Shown in pieces: positions 17,520-24,993 of a stretch of DNA of 64,000 nucleotides. Positions within the stretch are counted from its first letter, which is position 1. Each line of letters opens with the position of its first letter. A program made the position numbers and the translations under genes. The stretch lies in contig NZ_CP030033.1 in NCBI RefSeq assembly GCF_003611035.1, positions 3,038,001-3,102,000 of the forward strand, written 5' to 3'. The notes beneath the pieces are model-generated. The model was not told the DNA's origin, ran no database searches, and was given only the letters and a program-made list of their open reading frames with translations. Source of the stretch: Cryobacterium soli. Its GTDB lineage: Bacteria; Actinomycetota; Actinomycetes; Actinomycetales; Microbacteriaceae.

Positions 17520-18005
17520 TCAGGAGCGGTGCTGTTCCCCGGGTAGGAGTTCCACCACGCGCAGCCGCTCGAGTACCACCGGGGTGTCGTCGGTGACGCT
17601 GAAGGTGGGGTCGTCCAGGTGGCCGCGCATATCGGGGCTGGTCCAGAACGCCTCGTGGGCGGCGCGCCAACCGGCCACCGAGTCGTGGCCCTCGCCCTCG
17701 TCGCGGGCATGGCGCACGTCGACGTCGGCCAGGCGCACCACCTGCACCGCCGTCGTCTCGATGATCGCCACCGGCTGCCCGGCGGAGTCGATGAGCACCT
17801 GGCGTGCCCCGACCTCGGGCAGCGGCTCGTTCTCGACGCCGTACTCCACCAGGGTGGACGTGGTCGCGGTCTTCGAGCCGTCCAGAATCGCGGCGACGAG
17901 CCGGTCCCGCAGCGGTCCGGGGAATGCGAACTCGGCGACCGGAAGCGAGTCGGGTGCCGCGTGGTCCCCGCCGGTGCCGGCGGACGGATCGAACGGATCC
18001 GTCAT
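17520..18005 (-). CDS. ASCH domain protein
   Basis: 161 residues. The core (about 24-155) has the ASCH pattern FPGPLRDRLVAAILDGSKTATTS near the start and the GWRAAHEAFW segment, a PUA-like fold that binds RNA or modified nucleosides in some characterised relatives. Its ATG overlaps the fbiA stop (ATGA), so it is the last gene of the transporter-fbiA operon. Whether it has any part in F420 metabolism is unknown. Confidence 0.85.
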   Translation of the reverse strand: MTDPFDPSAGTGGDHAAPDSLPVAEFAFPGPLRDRLVAAILDGSKTATTSTLVEYGVENEPLPEVGARQVLIDSAGQPVAIIETTAVQVVRLADVDVRHARDEGEGHDSVAGWRAAHEAFWTSPDMRGHLDDPTFSVTDDTPVVLERLRVVELLPGEQHRS

Positions 18006-19063
18006 CGGGCCGCCACCTCGCTGCGCAGCGCCTCGGCCGCGATCTGAGCGGTGGCGGCCACATCCGTCATCCAGAGCGGCACCGCGGCCGAGCGGATGCC
18101 GGCGGCCTCGAGCTCGGGCACGGCCGCGGCATCCGTCTCGTCGACCAGCCAGGCGTCGAGCACCCCGTCGCCCTGCCGGGAACCGTAGTGCAGCCCCACC
18201 GCGAGCGCCGACGTCTCCACACCGATCGTGCTCAGGCAGGCGTCGGCCATGCCGCGCACCGCGGAGCCGGCGATGATGGGGGAGATGCCCACCACGCGGG
18301 CCGAGGTGGTGCGCAGGGCATCCCGGATGCCGGGAATGGCGAGGATGGTGCCCACCGACACGACGGGGTTCGACGGCGGCAGGATCACCACGTCGGCGTC
18401 ACGGATGGCCTCGAGCACGCCGGGCGCCGCGACGGCGTCGGCCAGGCCCACCTGCACGAACTCGGTGACGGGCACCGTGGCGCGGTAGCGCACCCACCAC
18501 TCCTCGAAGTGGATGAGGTCGCCGGCGCGGTGCTCATCGGTGTCCTCGGCGAGGCGCACGTGGGTCTCCACGAACTGGTCGCTCATCGGCAGCAGCCGGG
18601 CGCCGGGCTGCCAGCGGCGGCAGAGGAACTCGGTGGCCGCGCTGAGCGTGGCGCCGTTCTTGAGCAGGTCCGTGCGCACGATGTGGGTGGCCAGGTCGAG
18701 GTCGCCGAGGGTGAACCAGGACCAGCCGCGGCCGTAGGCGGCGATCTCGGCCGAGGTGCGCCGGGACTCTTCGGCCCGGCCCCAGCCCTGCTCCTCGCTG
18801 ATGCCGCCGCCGAGCGTGTACATCACGGTGTCGAGGTCGGGGCAGATGCGCAGCCCGTCGAGCCACATGTCGTCGCCGGTGTTGACGATCACGGTGACCT
18901 CGCTGCCCCGCCCCTCCGCCGAGTTGCCGGAAGGTGCCCCTTCCGCGCCGCCGATGGGGACATTCGCCGCATCTCGTGCGTCCTCGGAGGCCAGGTGCTG
19001 CAACAACCCGCGAGTGAAGCGGGCGCCGCCGACGCCGCCGGCGAGAACTGTGACTCGGGTCAT
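18002..19063 (-). CDS. fbiA: FbiA/CofD, F420 biosynthesis transferase
   Basis: 353 residues. It transfers the phospho-lactate (or, in actinobacteria, phosphoenolpyruvyl) group to FO to give (dehydro-)F420-0. Family blocks are clear: VTVLAGGVGGARFTRGL at the N-terminus, VIVNTGDDMWLDGLRICPDLDT, TLGDLDLATHI, and ILPPSNPVVSVGTIL. Start ATG 19063 has GAAGGA 6 bases before it. Residues 30-48 are an insertion encoded exactly by a 57-bp palindromic element (18920-18976) between the first helix and the second beta strand, where other FbiA proteins have a short loop. It forms an operon with the F420-0-type ABC transporter upstream and the ASCH gene downstream. Confidence 0.95.
   Translation of the reverse strand: MTRVTVLAGGVGGARFTRGLLQHLASEDARDAANVPIGGAEGAPSGNSAEGRGSEVTVIVNTGDDMWLDGLRICPDLDTVMYTLGGGISEEQGWGRAEESRRTSAEIAAYGRGWSWFTLGDLDLATHIVRTDLLKNGATLSAATEFLCRRWQPGARLLPMSDQFVETHVRLAEDTDEHRAGDLIHFEEWWVRYRATVPVTEFVQVGLADAVAAPGVLEAIRDADVVILPPSNPVVSVGTILAIPGIRDALRTTSARVVGISPIIAGSAVRGMADACLSTIGVETSALAVGLHYGSRQGDGVLDAWLVDETDAAAVPELEAAGIRSAAVPLWMTDVAATAQIAAEALRSEVAAR
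18920..18976 (-). repeat. 57-bp palindromic element, copy C, inside fbiA
   Basis: Imperfect palindrome starting CGAGATGCGGCGAATGTCCC (minus strand) and ending CGGCAACTCG, exactly 57 bp. It is read in frame as RDAANVPIGGAEGAPSGNS. It aligns without gaps to the copies at 19934-19990, 53904-53960 and 53977-54033. Confidence 0.85.
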
Positions 19064-19093
19064 GGGGGTTCCTTCGGTAGATCAGTGGGGCTG

Positions 19094-20074
19094 TCAGGTG
19101 CCGGTTGGCGAGGGCCCGGAGAACACGATCACTGGATGCCCGGTGCGCGGATGCGGCACGATGTCGCAGTCGACGCCGTAGACCGCTTCGATGATGTCGG
19201 GGCGCAGCACCTCGGCGGGCGTGCCGAATGCGGCCACCTGCCCGGCCTGCAGCAGCACGATGCGGTCGCAGTATGCGGCCGCGAGATTGAGGTCGTGCAG
19301 GGCGAGCACCGAGGTGAGGCCGAGGCCGCGCACCTGGTGCAGCAGCGACAGCTGCGCGCTCACGTCGAGGTGGTTGGTCGGTTCGTCCAGCAACAGCAGG
19401 CTCGGCCGCTGGGCCAGCGCCCGGGCGATCTGCACCCGCTGCTGCTGGCCGCCGCTGAGCGTGTGCCAGCGCCGCTCGATGAGGTCGGCGGCGCCAACCA
19501 TCGCGAGGGCCTCGGTGGCCACGCCGAGGTCGTCCTCGCTGCCGAAGCTGCCGAGCAGCCGGCTCCGGTGCGGGATGCGGCCGAGCAGCACGACCTCCCG
19601 AACGGAGAGGTCCACACTGGGCGCCACGTTCTGCTCGAGAAGGGCGATGCGCCGCGCGGCCTCCCGCCGGCGGAGCAACCCCACGACAGTGCCGTCAAGG
19701 CTGACGGTGCCGGCATCCGCCCGGTCGATGCCGGCGATGATGCGCAGCAGGCTCGACTTGCCGGCGCCGTTGGGCCCGAGCAGCCCGGTGACGGTGCCCG
19801 ACGGCAGGCGCGCCGAGATCTCGTGCAGGATGTGCGCCCCCTCGAGGCTGAGGGAGATCCCGTCGAGCACCACGCCGTCGTCCGGCGCGCTGAACTCGCC
19901 CGTCATGGCGCTCGGAGCGGAGCCCTGCGCTCGCGAGTTGCGTGAAAGCTCCCCTTCAACGCCCTCGAGAGGGGTTTTTGCGGCAAGTCGGGATGCGGGT
20001 GAGGCAGCAGCGAAGGCGGCCGCACTTACGGATGTCTCGGCGCCCGATGCGGCAGACTCGCGCTCGGCGCTCAT
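19094..20074 (-). CDS. ABC transporter ATP-binding protein, proposed F420-0 importer
   Basis: 326 residues from ATG 20074, whose start overlaps the permease stop (ATGA). The FecE/BtuD-type ATPase core is complete: Walker A GPNGAGKSS, signature LSGGQQQRVQIARAL, Walker B LLLLDEPT and H-loop ALHD. An unusual N-terminal extension of about 56 residues precedes the core and contains, at residues 29-47, a second copy of the 57-bp element. An alternative start at ATG 19905 would leave that element upstream of the gene. Position between a FecCD permease and fbiA matches the ATPase of the transporter proposed to import F420-0. Confidence 0.88.
   Translation of the reverse strand: MSAERESAASGAETSVSAAAFAAASPASRLAAKTPLEGVEGELSRNSRAQGSAPSAMTGEFSAPDDGVVLDGISLSLEGAHILHEISARLPSGTVTGLLGPNGAGKSSLLRIIAGIDRADAGTVSLDGTVVGLLRRREAARRIALLEQNVAPSVDLSVREVVLLGRIPHRSRLLGSFGSEDDLGVATEALAMVGAADLIERRWHTLSGGQQQRVQIARALAQRPSLLLLDEPTNHLDVSAQLSLLHQVRGLGLTSVLALHDLNLAAAYCDRIVLLQAGQVAAFGTPAEVLRPDIIEAVYGVDCDIVPHPRTGHPVIVFSGPSPTGT
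19934..19990 (-). repeat. 57-bp palindromic element, copy D, in the ABC ATPase 5' region
   Basis: Exactly 57 bp, read in the ATPase frame as RLAAKTPLEGVEGELSRNS, the same reading frame of the element as in fbiA. It begins CGACTTGCCG and ends CGCAACTCG on the minus strand. Confidence 0.85.
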
Positions 20075-21195
20075 GCCCAGGCCGCGCTTCGCTTGCGCTT
20101 GATCAGCAGGATGAACACGGGCACCCCGATGAACGCCGTGATGATGCCCACGGGCAGCTCCCGGGGGTCGAACACCGTTCGGGCGAGGGTATCGGCTAGC
20201 ACCAGGAACAGCGCTCCGACCACCGCGACGAGCGGCAGCAGGCGTCGGTGCCCCGGACCGCTGAGTCCGCGCACGAGGTGCGGCAGGATCAGCCCCACGA
20301 ACCCGATCGCCCCGCTCACCGCCACCATCGCGCCGGTGAGTAGCGCGACCGCCACGAGGAATCCCCAGCGGGTGGCGTTCACGTTGATGCCCAGCGACGC
20401 GGCGTTCGTGTCGCCGAAGGTGAACGCATCCAGCCGGCTGGCGGCGAGCAGGATGCCCGTGCCCACCACGACCAGGGCGGTCGCGGAGATCAGCACGCTG
20501 GTCCAGGAACTGCCGGCCAGGGAGCCGAGTAGCCAGTTGAGGATTTCCCGGTAGGAGTCGCCCTTGGCGGCCCAGAAGATGATGAACGAGGTGCCGGCCG
20601 AACCCAGCTGGGCGATCGCCAGCCCGGCCAGCACGGCGCGGCCCGGGGTGATGCTGCCGCCGACACGGGCGATGTTGAGGGTGGCGAACAGGGCTACAAG
20701 GGCACCGGCGAACGCCGCCGCCGGCAGCGCGAACCCCACGCCGAGGATGACCACGCAGACCGCGCCGAGCGACGCCCCTGACGACAGTCCGAGCAGGTAC
20801 GGGTCGGCCAGCGGGTTGCGGGTGACGCTCTGCATGACCGCACCGCTGAGGGCGAGGCCCGCGCCCACCATCGCGGCCGTGAGCACGCGCGGCATCCGCA
20901 GCTGCCACACGATGGCGTCGGTGAGCGGCGGCACCGGGGTCCCACCGGCGAGCCCGGGCAGGCCGAGGTGGCTGCCGACGCTGCCCAGGACCTGCGCCAG
21001 ACTCACGTTGGCCGGGCCGATGGTCACGGCGACGGCGCAGCCGAGAAGCAGGGCCACGAACGCGGTGACCAGCCAGAACAGGTACGGGCCCGGCCGGCCG
21101 CGACGCACTGTGACGGATGCCGCATCGCGGCTCCCGCGGGGGGCGCGCTCCTGCAACGACGGAGGAGTGTTGCGGGGGTGCGTCGTTCCGGTCAT
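20071..21195 (-). CDS. FecCD-type ABC permease, proposed F420-0 importer
   Basis: 374 residues with about ten membrane helices typical of BtuC/FecCD permeases. Conserved segments are RMPRVLTAAMVGAGLALSGA, NPLADPYLLGLSSGASLGA, GFVGLILPHLVRGLSGPGHR and the C-terminal GVPVFILLIKRK. ATG 21195 has GAGGGAG upstream. It lies 54 bases after the substrate-binding gene and overlaps the ATPase start. In Micrococcineae this permease subfamily, next to cofD/fbiA, is annotated as a putative F420-0 transporter, from genome-context work rather than transport assays. Confidence 0.9.
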   Translation of the reverse strand: MTGTTHPRNTPPSLQERAPRGSRDAASVTVRRGRPGPYLFWLVTAFVALLLGCAVAVTIGPANVSLAQVLGSVGSHLGLPGLAGGTPVPPLTDAIVWQLRMPRVLTAAMVGAGLALSGAVMQSVTRNPLADPYLLGLSSGASLGAVCVVILGVGFALPAAAFAGALVALFATLNIARVGGSITPGRAVLAGLAIAQLGSAGTSFIIFWAAKGDSYREILNWLLGSLAGSSWTSVLISATALVVVGTGILLAASRLDAFTFGDTNAASLGINVNATRWGFLVAVALLTGAMVAVSGAIGFVGLILPHLVRGLSGPGHRRLLPLVAVVGALFLVLADTLARTVFDPRELPVGIITAFIGVPVFILLIKRKRSAAWA

Positions 21196-21249
21196 CCCTG
21201 CTCCCTCATTCCTGCTCCTCGGTGCGAACGGTCGATGCGTTCGAGCGAC

Positions 21250-22242
21250 TTACTTCGCGTCGAGAGCGGCAAGCTGGTCGATGATCGACCCGGCCGCCTC
21301 AACGTTGCGGATGCCGGCCTCACCGGCCGCGAACGGCACGGTGATGTAGCGGTGGTTCACGACGGCGTCGAGCCCGGCGGTGGCCGGGTTGCCCTCGAGC
21401 AGCGCGATCTTGGAGTCCGCGGTGTTCCAGGTGGCGTCCACGAGCACGATCACGCTCGGGTTGGCCGCAACGACCGACTCCCAGCCGGCCGAGGTCCAGG
21501 TGTCGTGCACGTCGGCGAAGATGTTGGTCAGGCCCGCGGCATCCATGATCATCTGAGGAGCGCCGATGCCGGCGCCCACATACGGAGTATCGGTGCCACT
21601 CGAGTACCAGAGCGCCGTGGTCTCCCCGGTGGCGGGCTCCAGCGCGGCCAGCGCGGCCTCCTGGTCGGAGACGAGCGTGGCGGCAGCATCCGGAACCCCG
21701 AAGAGCGTGCCGGCCTCATCGATCTCGCCGAACACCGTGTCGAAGGTGAGCGGGTCGGGCATCGCGTCGCCCTTGCAGGCGGCCGGCGACACGTAGCTGC
21801 CGATGCCGAGGGCCTCGAGTGCGTCGCGTTCGCCCACGCCGTCGGCCGAGAAGTTGGACTCCCAACCGCCGTAGACGAAGTCGGGGTTCAGCGCCAGAAC
21901 AGCCTCCTGGCCGGGAACGAAGTCGCTGATCACATTGAGATCGGCACCCTCTTCGGCGAGGGATGCCGGCAGCGGGCCGTCGAGGAACGCCGAGCCCACG
22001 ATGCGGTCGCCGAGTCCGAGGGTCAGGAGCAGCTCGGTGGTGGTGGACTTGATCGTCACGATCCGCTCGGGGGCGGCCGTGAGGGTGAGCGAGGTGTCGC
22101 AGTTGTCGAAGGACACGGGGTACGCGCCCGGGCCTCCGGGCGAGGCCGTGGCGACAGGCGCGGCACCGGTCGAGCCGGATGCGCAGCCGGCCAGCAGCAG
22201 CACGGCCGCGGTGGCGGCGAGAGCGGGGTAGCGAGTCTTCAT
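21250..22242 (-). CDS. ABC transporter substrate-binding lipoprotein, proposed F420-0 binding
   Basis: 330 residues from ATG 22242. The signal peptide has a lipobox LLLAGC with lipidated C20, followed by a BtuF/FecB-like periplasmic-binding fold: an APERIVTIKSTTTELLLTLG lobe, a long connecting helix, then a second lobe with VIVLVDATWNTADSK. It would capture the ligand outside the cell for the FecCD permease and ATPase downstream. The F420-0 assignment rests on linkage to fbiA and family pattern; siderophore or cobalamin cannot be excluded from sequence alone. The Shine-Dalgarno is weak. Confidence 0.87.
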   Translation of the reverse strand: MKTRYPALAATAAVLLLAGCASGSTGAAPVATASPGGPGAYPVSFDNCDTSLTLTAAPERIVTIKSTTTELLLTLGLGDRIVGSAFLDGPLPASLAEEGADLNVISDFVPGQEAVLALNPDFVYGGWESNFSADGVGERDALEALGIGSYVSPAACKGDAMPDPLTFDTVFGEIDEAGTLFGVPDAAATLVSDQEAALAALEPATGETTALWYSSGTDTPYVGAGIGAPQMIMDAAGLTNIFADVHDTWTSAGWESVVAANPSVIVLVDATWNTADSKIALLEGNPATAGLDAVVNHRYITVPFAAGEAGIRNVEAAGSIIDQLAALDAK

Positions 22243-22726
22243 GAGGCCAATCTGAGGCGGGAGCCCGGCATCCGTCGGCGGCGCCGACACAGCGGCGACG
22301 GCGTGAGAACCACACCGCAACGCAGTGGCGAGAGGCTGTGCCTCCAACGGAGGAGCTCGTACAAGGTGGGGGAGAGAACTGGAGGCAATGCCCCGACCTG
22401 CCGCCCAAATCCGGGCCAGCGCAACCGGTCAGATCGAACCGGGGGTCATATCCAGCCTAAACCCATCCGCTTTCGGGCGGATGCGTCCGAGCTGCCGTCC
22501 GTCGCCTGGGCGGGGCGCCCGCGTAGCGGCGCGTCTCCCGCGCTACTCGGCGCGCGGATGCAGCCCGGCGCGATGCGCGGGTCAGGCGCCGATTCGCCCC
22601 GGGCGCGCCACCCGCCCAGCGGCGCCGTGCCCGCGCAGCTGTTTCTGCCACCCCGCCCAGCCACTCTGGTTTCTCACCAGGTCTCCCGCCCCCAGCGGAG
22701 CGCAATGCGACCCCCGCCCCGGCCGC
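22243..22726. other. Gene-free region between transporter and FAD oxidoreductase genes
   Basis: 484 bp, GC-rich, with no supported gene on either strand. It should hold the promoter of the transporter-fbiA operon. A CGCAACGCAGTGGCG stretch near 22315 looks faintly like part of a cobalamin riboswitch but lies in the wrong orientation and lacks the rest of the fold. Confidence 0.4.
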
Positions 22727-24037
22727 CTACGGCACGATGTTGTGGTTGAACGCGAGCACATTCCCGGGGTCGTAGTGCCGCTTGGCCGCGCGCAAGCGCT
22801 CCGCGGTGGCCGGCGGGTACATGCTCGTGATCGTGTCGGAATCCGGGTACGGGGTGAAGTTGCCGTACACACCCGGCATGGCGTCGGCCACGGCTCCCCA
22901 GCCGTCATGGATGCGTGCTTCCGCGTCGGCGGGAGCGTCCGGCGGCAGGAACGCCGCCGCCACGACGAACGCCTCGGCGTCGCGGTACGCCACCGCGGTC
23001 GCATCCGCCGCCGTCCGGTTGAAGGCACCGCGCAGATACCGCAGCATGAGCGTGGCCGCGCCGATCGCGCTGAGGCTGGAGTGAGTGGCGGCAAGCCTGG
23101 CGATGAGACTGTCATCGAGGTCGCTGGCGAAGCCGTTGTGGGTGACCATGCGCATCGGCACGGGAGCGGGTGTGCCCTGCTCGAACATCTCCAGGTACGG
23201 CTTGGGCGCCACATCCTCCGTGCGCACCCCCGGCAGGTCGAGCAGGGGCTGGATCGCCGCCAGCGCCTGAGCGGAGTCGTCGCCGCCGAAACAGACCAGG
23301 ATTTTCGTCACGACCGGCATGCCCGGCCCGAACACCGGCATCGCGATCACCGTCGAGTTCAGTTCCTCGGGCGCCTGCCGCATCACATCCCGCCAGTCAT
23401 GCAGCGTCTCGGCCAGCAGGGCGGGGTCCACGTCGATCGACCCCGCGATCACGCCGGGCAGTGGATGCGCCTGGAACAAGAACCGGGTCACCACCCCGAA
23501 GTTGCCGCCACCGCCACGCAACGCCCAGAAAAGTTCAGGCTCGGCCGTGGCACTGGCGGTCACGACATCGCCGCTGGGAAGCACCACCTCGGCCTCGACC
23601 AGGCTGTCGATGGCCAGGCCCTGCTGACGCACCAGCCAGCCGATACCGCCGCCCAGGGTGAGACCGCCGACACCCACCGAATAGGTGTCGCCCGAGGAGA
23701 TCGCGAGCCCATACGGCTGCAGCTTGAGGGCCACGTCGCCCCAGATCGCGCCGCCGCCCACGCGCACCCGGTCGCCTTCGAGCACCTCCACCCCGCGAAT
23801 GTCGCCGAGGTCCAGCACCATCCCGCCGTCATTGGTGCTGAACGGGCTGTGCCCTCCGCTGCGCACCGCCAACGGCAGCCCCTGGGCCCGCGCGTACCGC
23901 ACCGCGGCCGAGGCGTCCGCCGCGTTTGTCGGTCTCGCGATCACCGCCGGGCTGCCGAGCGTGCCGAAGGCGGTCGCGGCCACCGGGTAGTCTTCCGACC
24001 CGGGCACGAGGATGGTGCCCGCAAATCCGTCGATCAT
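22727..24037 (-). CDS. FAD-linked oxidoreductase (berberine-bridge/PCMH type)
   Basis: 436 residues from ATG 24037, preceded by a strong GGGAGGAACA. The PCMH FAD-binding domain (about 25-195) has RSGGHSPFS with H63, the usual 8-alpha-histidyl FAD attachment. The second attachment cysteine of bicovalent members is absent (TYSVGVGG, about 118-125), so flavin would be mono-covalent. GGGGNFGVVTRFLF and the C-terminal BBE motif HYDPGNVLAFNHNI complete the family. It oxidises alcohols, sugars or secondary metabolites in relatives; the substrate here is unknown. No signal peptide is seen. Confidence 0.9.
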   Translation of the reverse strand: MIDGFAGTILVPGSEDYPVAATAFGTLGSPAVIARPTNAADASAAVRYARAQGLPLAVRSGGHSPFSTNDGGMVLDLGDIRGVEVLEGDRVRVGGGAIWGDVALKLQPYGLAISSGDTYSVGVGGLTLGGGIGWLVRQQGLAIDSLVEAEVVLPSGDVVTASATAEPELFWALRGGGGNFGVVTRFLFQAHPLPGVIAGSIDVDPALLAETLHDWRDVMRQAPEELNSTVIAMPVFGPGMPVVTKILVCFGGDDSAQALAAIQPLLDLPGVRTEDVAPKPYLEMFEQGTPAPVPMRMVTHNGFASDLDDSLIARLAATHSSLSAIGAATLMLRYLRGAFNRTAADATAVAYRDAEAFVVAAAFLPPDAPADAEARIHDGWGAVADAMPGVYGNFTPYPDSDTITSMYPPATAERLRAAKRHYDPGNVLAFNHNIVP

Positions 24038-24184
24038 TGTTCCTCCCACGCGTCGCGCATGCGGCGCCGGGCGAGCCCCCGCCTCCGTCCGGCCCGCACT
24101 GCTTTCGCGACCCAGCATGCCCCCGCCCCGCAGCGCCCGCGACCCCGCCGTGCCGTCGACCCGCCACCGCGGCGCGCACCGAAC

Positions 24185-24231
24185 TGCGGACATCCCGCCT
24201 TCGTTTCCGCAGTGAAGGTGGGATGTCCGCA
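24185..24231. repeat. 47-bp palindrome
   Basis: Arms 24185-24202 and 24214-24231 pair over 18 bp with one mismatch (TGCGGACATCCC core) around an 11-base loop. It lies between the start of the FAD oxidoreductase gene and the stop of the small membrane protein gene, and could terminate the latter. Confidence 0.75.
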
Positions 24232-24270
24232 ATTAGATGACCGCGCTCGCACGCGGTTGGCCGGTGAGTC

Positions 24271-24747
24271 CTACGTCGGCGGCGTTCCCACGCTGTCCGA
24301 CCACACGGCCGCGGCACCGCTGTGCCCGATCCTGACGGCCTGCACGACGGTTCCGGTCGACACGAGGGCTGCGGCAACGATCAGAGCGATCGTCACCCAC
24401 TTCAGTGGCTTCCGCGGCGAACGCTCAGACCAGTTCCACCAGAGCAGCACAGCGGCCAGCACGACCAGGCCGATCACCCACGGCAGCAGCCCCTCGGCCA
24501 GGTCGGCGTGGGTTTCCACCAGCGCCGACTCCGAGACGCGTTCCTCCAGGGCCTCGCCGGACTCGGTGGAGAGCGGCACGAGCACCAGCGCAGCCAGGGC
24601 CAGGCCGAGCGGCAGGAAACGGGCCCAGCGGCGGAAGCGTGGCCACGCCGCGGCGAGCAGGAGTACCAGGGCGGCCGTGGGAACGATCACCTCGGTCGCG
24701 TGCACAACGAGGGGGTGAAGCGGCAGACCGAAGAAGGTGTCGAACAT
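24271..24747 (-). CDS. DUF2231-like small membrane protein
   Basis: 158 residues from ATG 24747 with AGGAGA 3 bases before it. Four membrane segments; the opening LPLHPLVVHATEVIVP carries the paired histidines of DUF2231 proteins, which may bind metal or heme. An acidic loop (STESGEALEERV) follows helix two. Function unknown. It is isolated from neighbours by more than 230 bases on each side. Confidence 0.75.
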   Translation of the reverse strand: MFDTFFGLPLHPLVVHATEVIVPTAALVLLLAAAWPRFRRWARFLPLGLALAALVLVPLSTESGEALEERVSESALVETHADLAEGLLPWVIGLVVLAAVLLWWNWSERSPRKPLKWVTIALIVAAALVSTGTVVQAVRIGHSGAAAVWSDSVGTPPT

Positions 24748-24993
24748 GGGTCTCCTAGCTGAACGGATACGGCTGGACCGATTCACACACCGGCGCCGCT
24801 GTGCCAGCAATGCTAGGCATCGGCCGGGTGCCCCGCCACGAAGGACAGGCTCGGCTTATGGGGCGGGCTGACTGCCGACACCGCGCGGGTTGCGGGTCAT
24901 CACCCGGGCGATTCCTGTGCCGGCTGTGCAGGCTGTCTCACGGGCTGTCGACGGGCTCGACCGGCGCACCGTGCACGCTCCCCGCCGAGCCCG

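Noticed and set aside
17804..19945. 713-residue plus-strand frame across the fbiA region
   Set aside because: Antisense to fbiA and the ABC ATPase, which carry clear family motifs; the composition is typical of a GC-rich shadow.
22290..22400. Possible cobalamin riboswitch before the ABC transporter
   Set aside because: The CGCAACG-like word is on the wrong strand for the transporter genes and the other conserved boxes are missing.
22325..24718. 797-residue plus-strand frame
   Set aside because: Antisense to the FAD oxidoreductase and the small membrane protein; Arg/His-rich with no domain.
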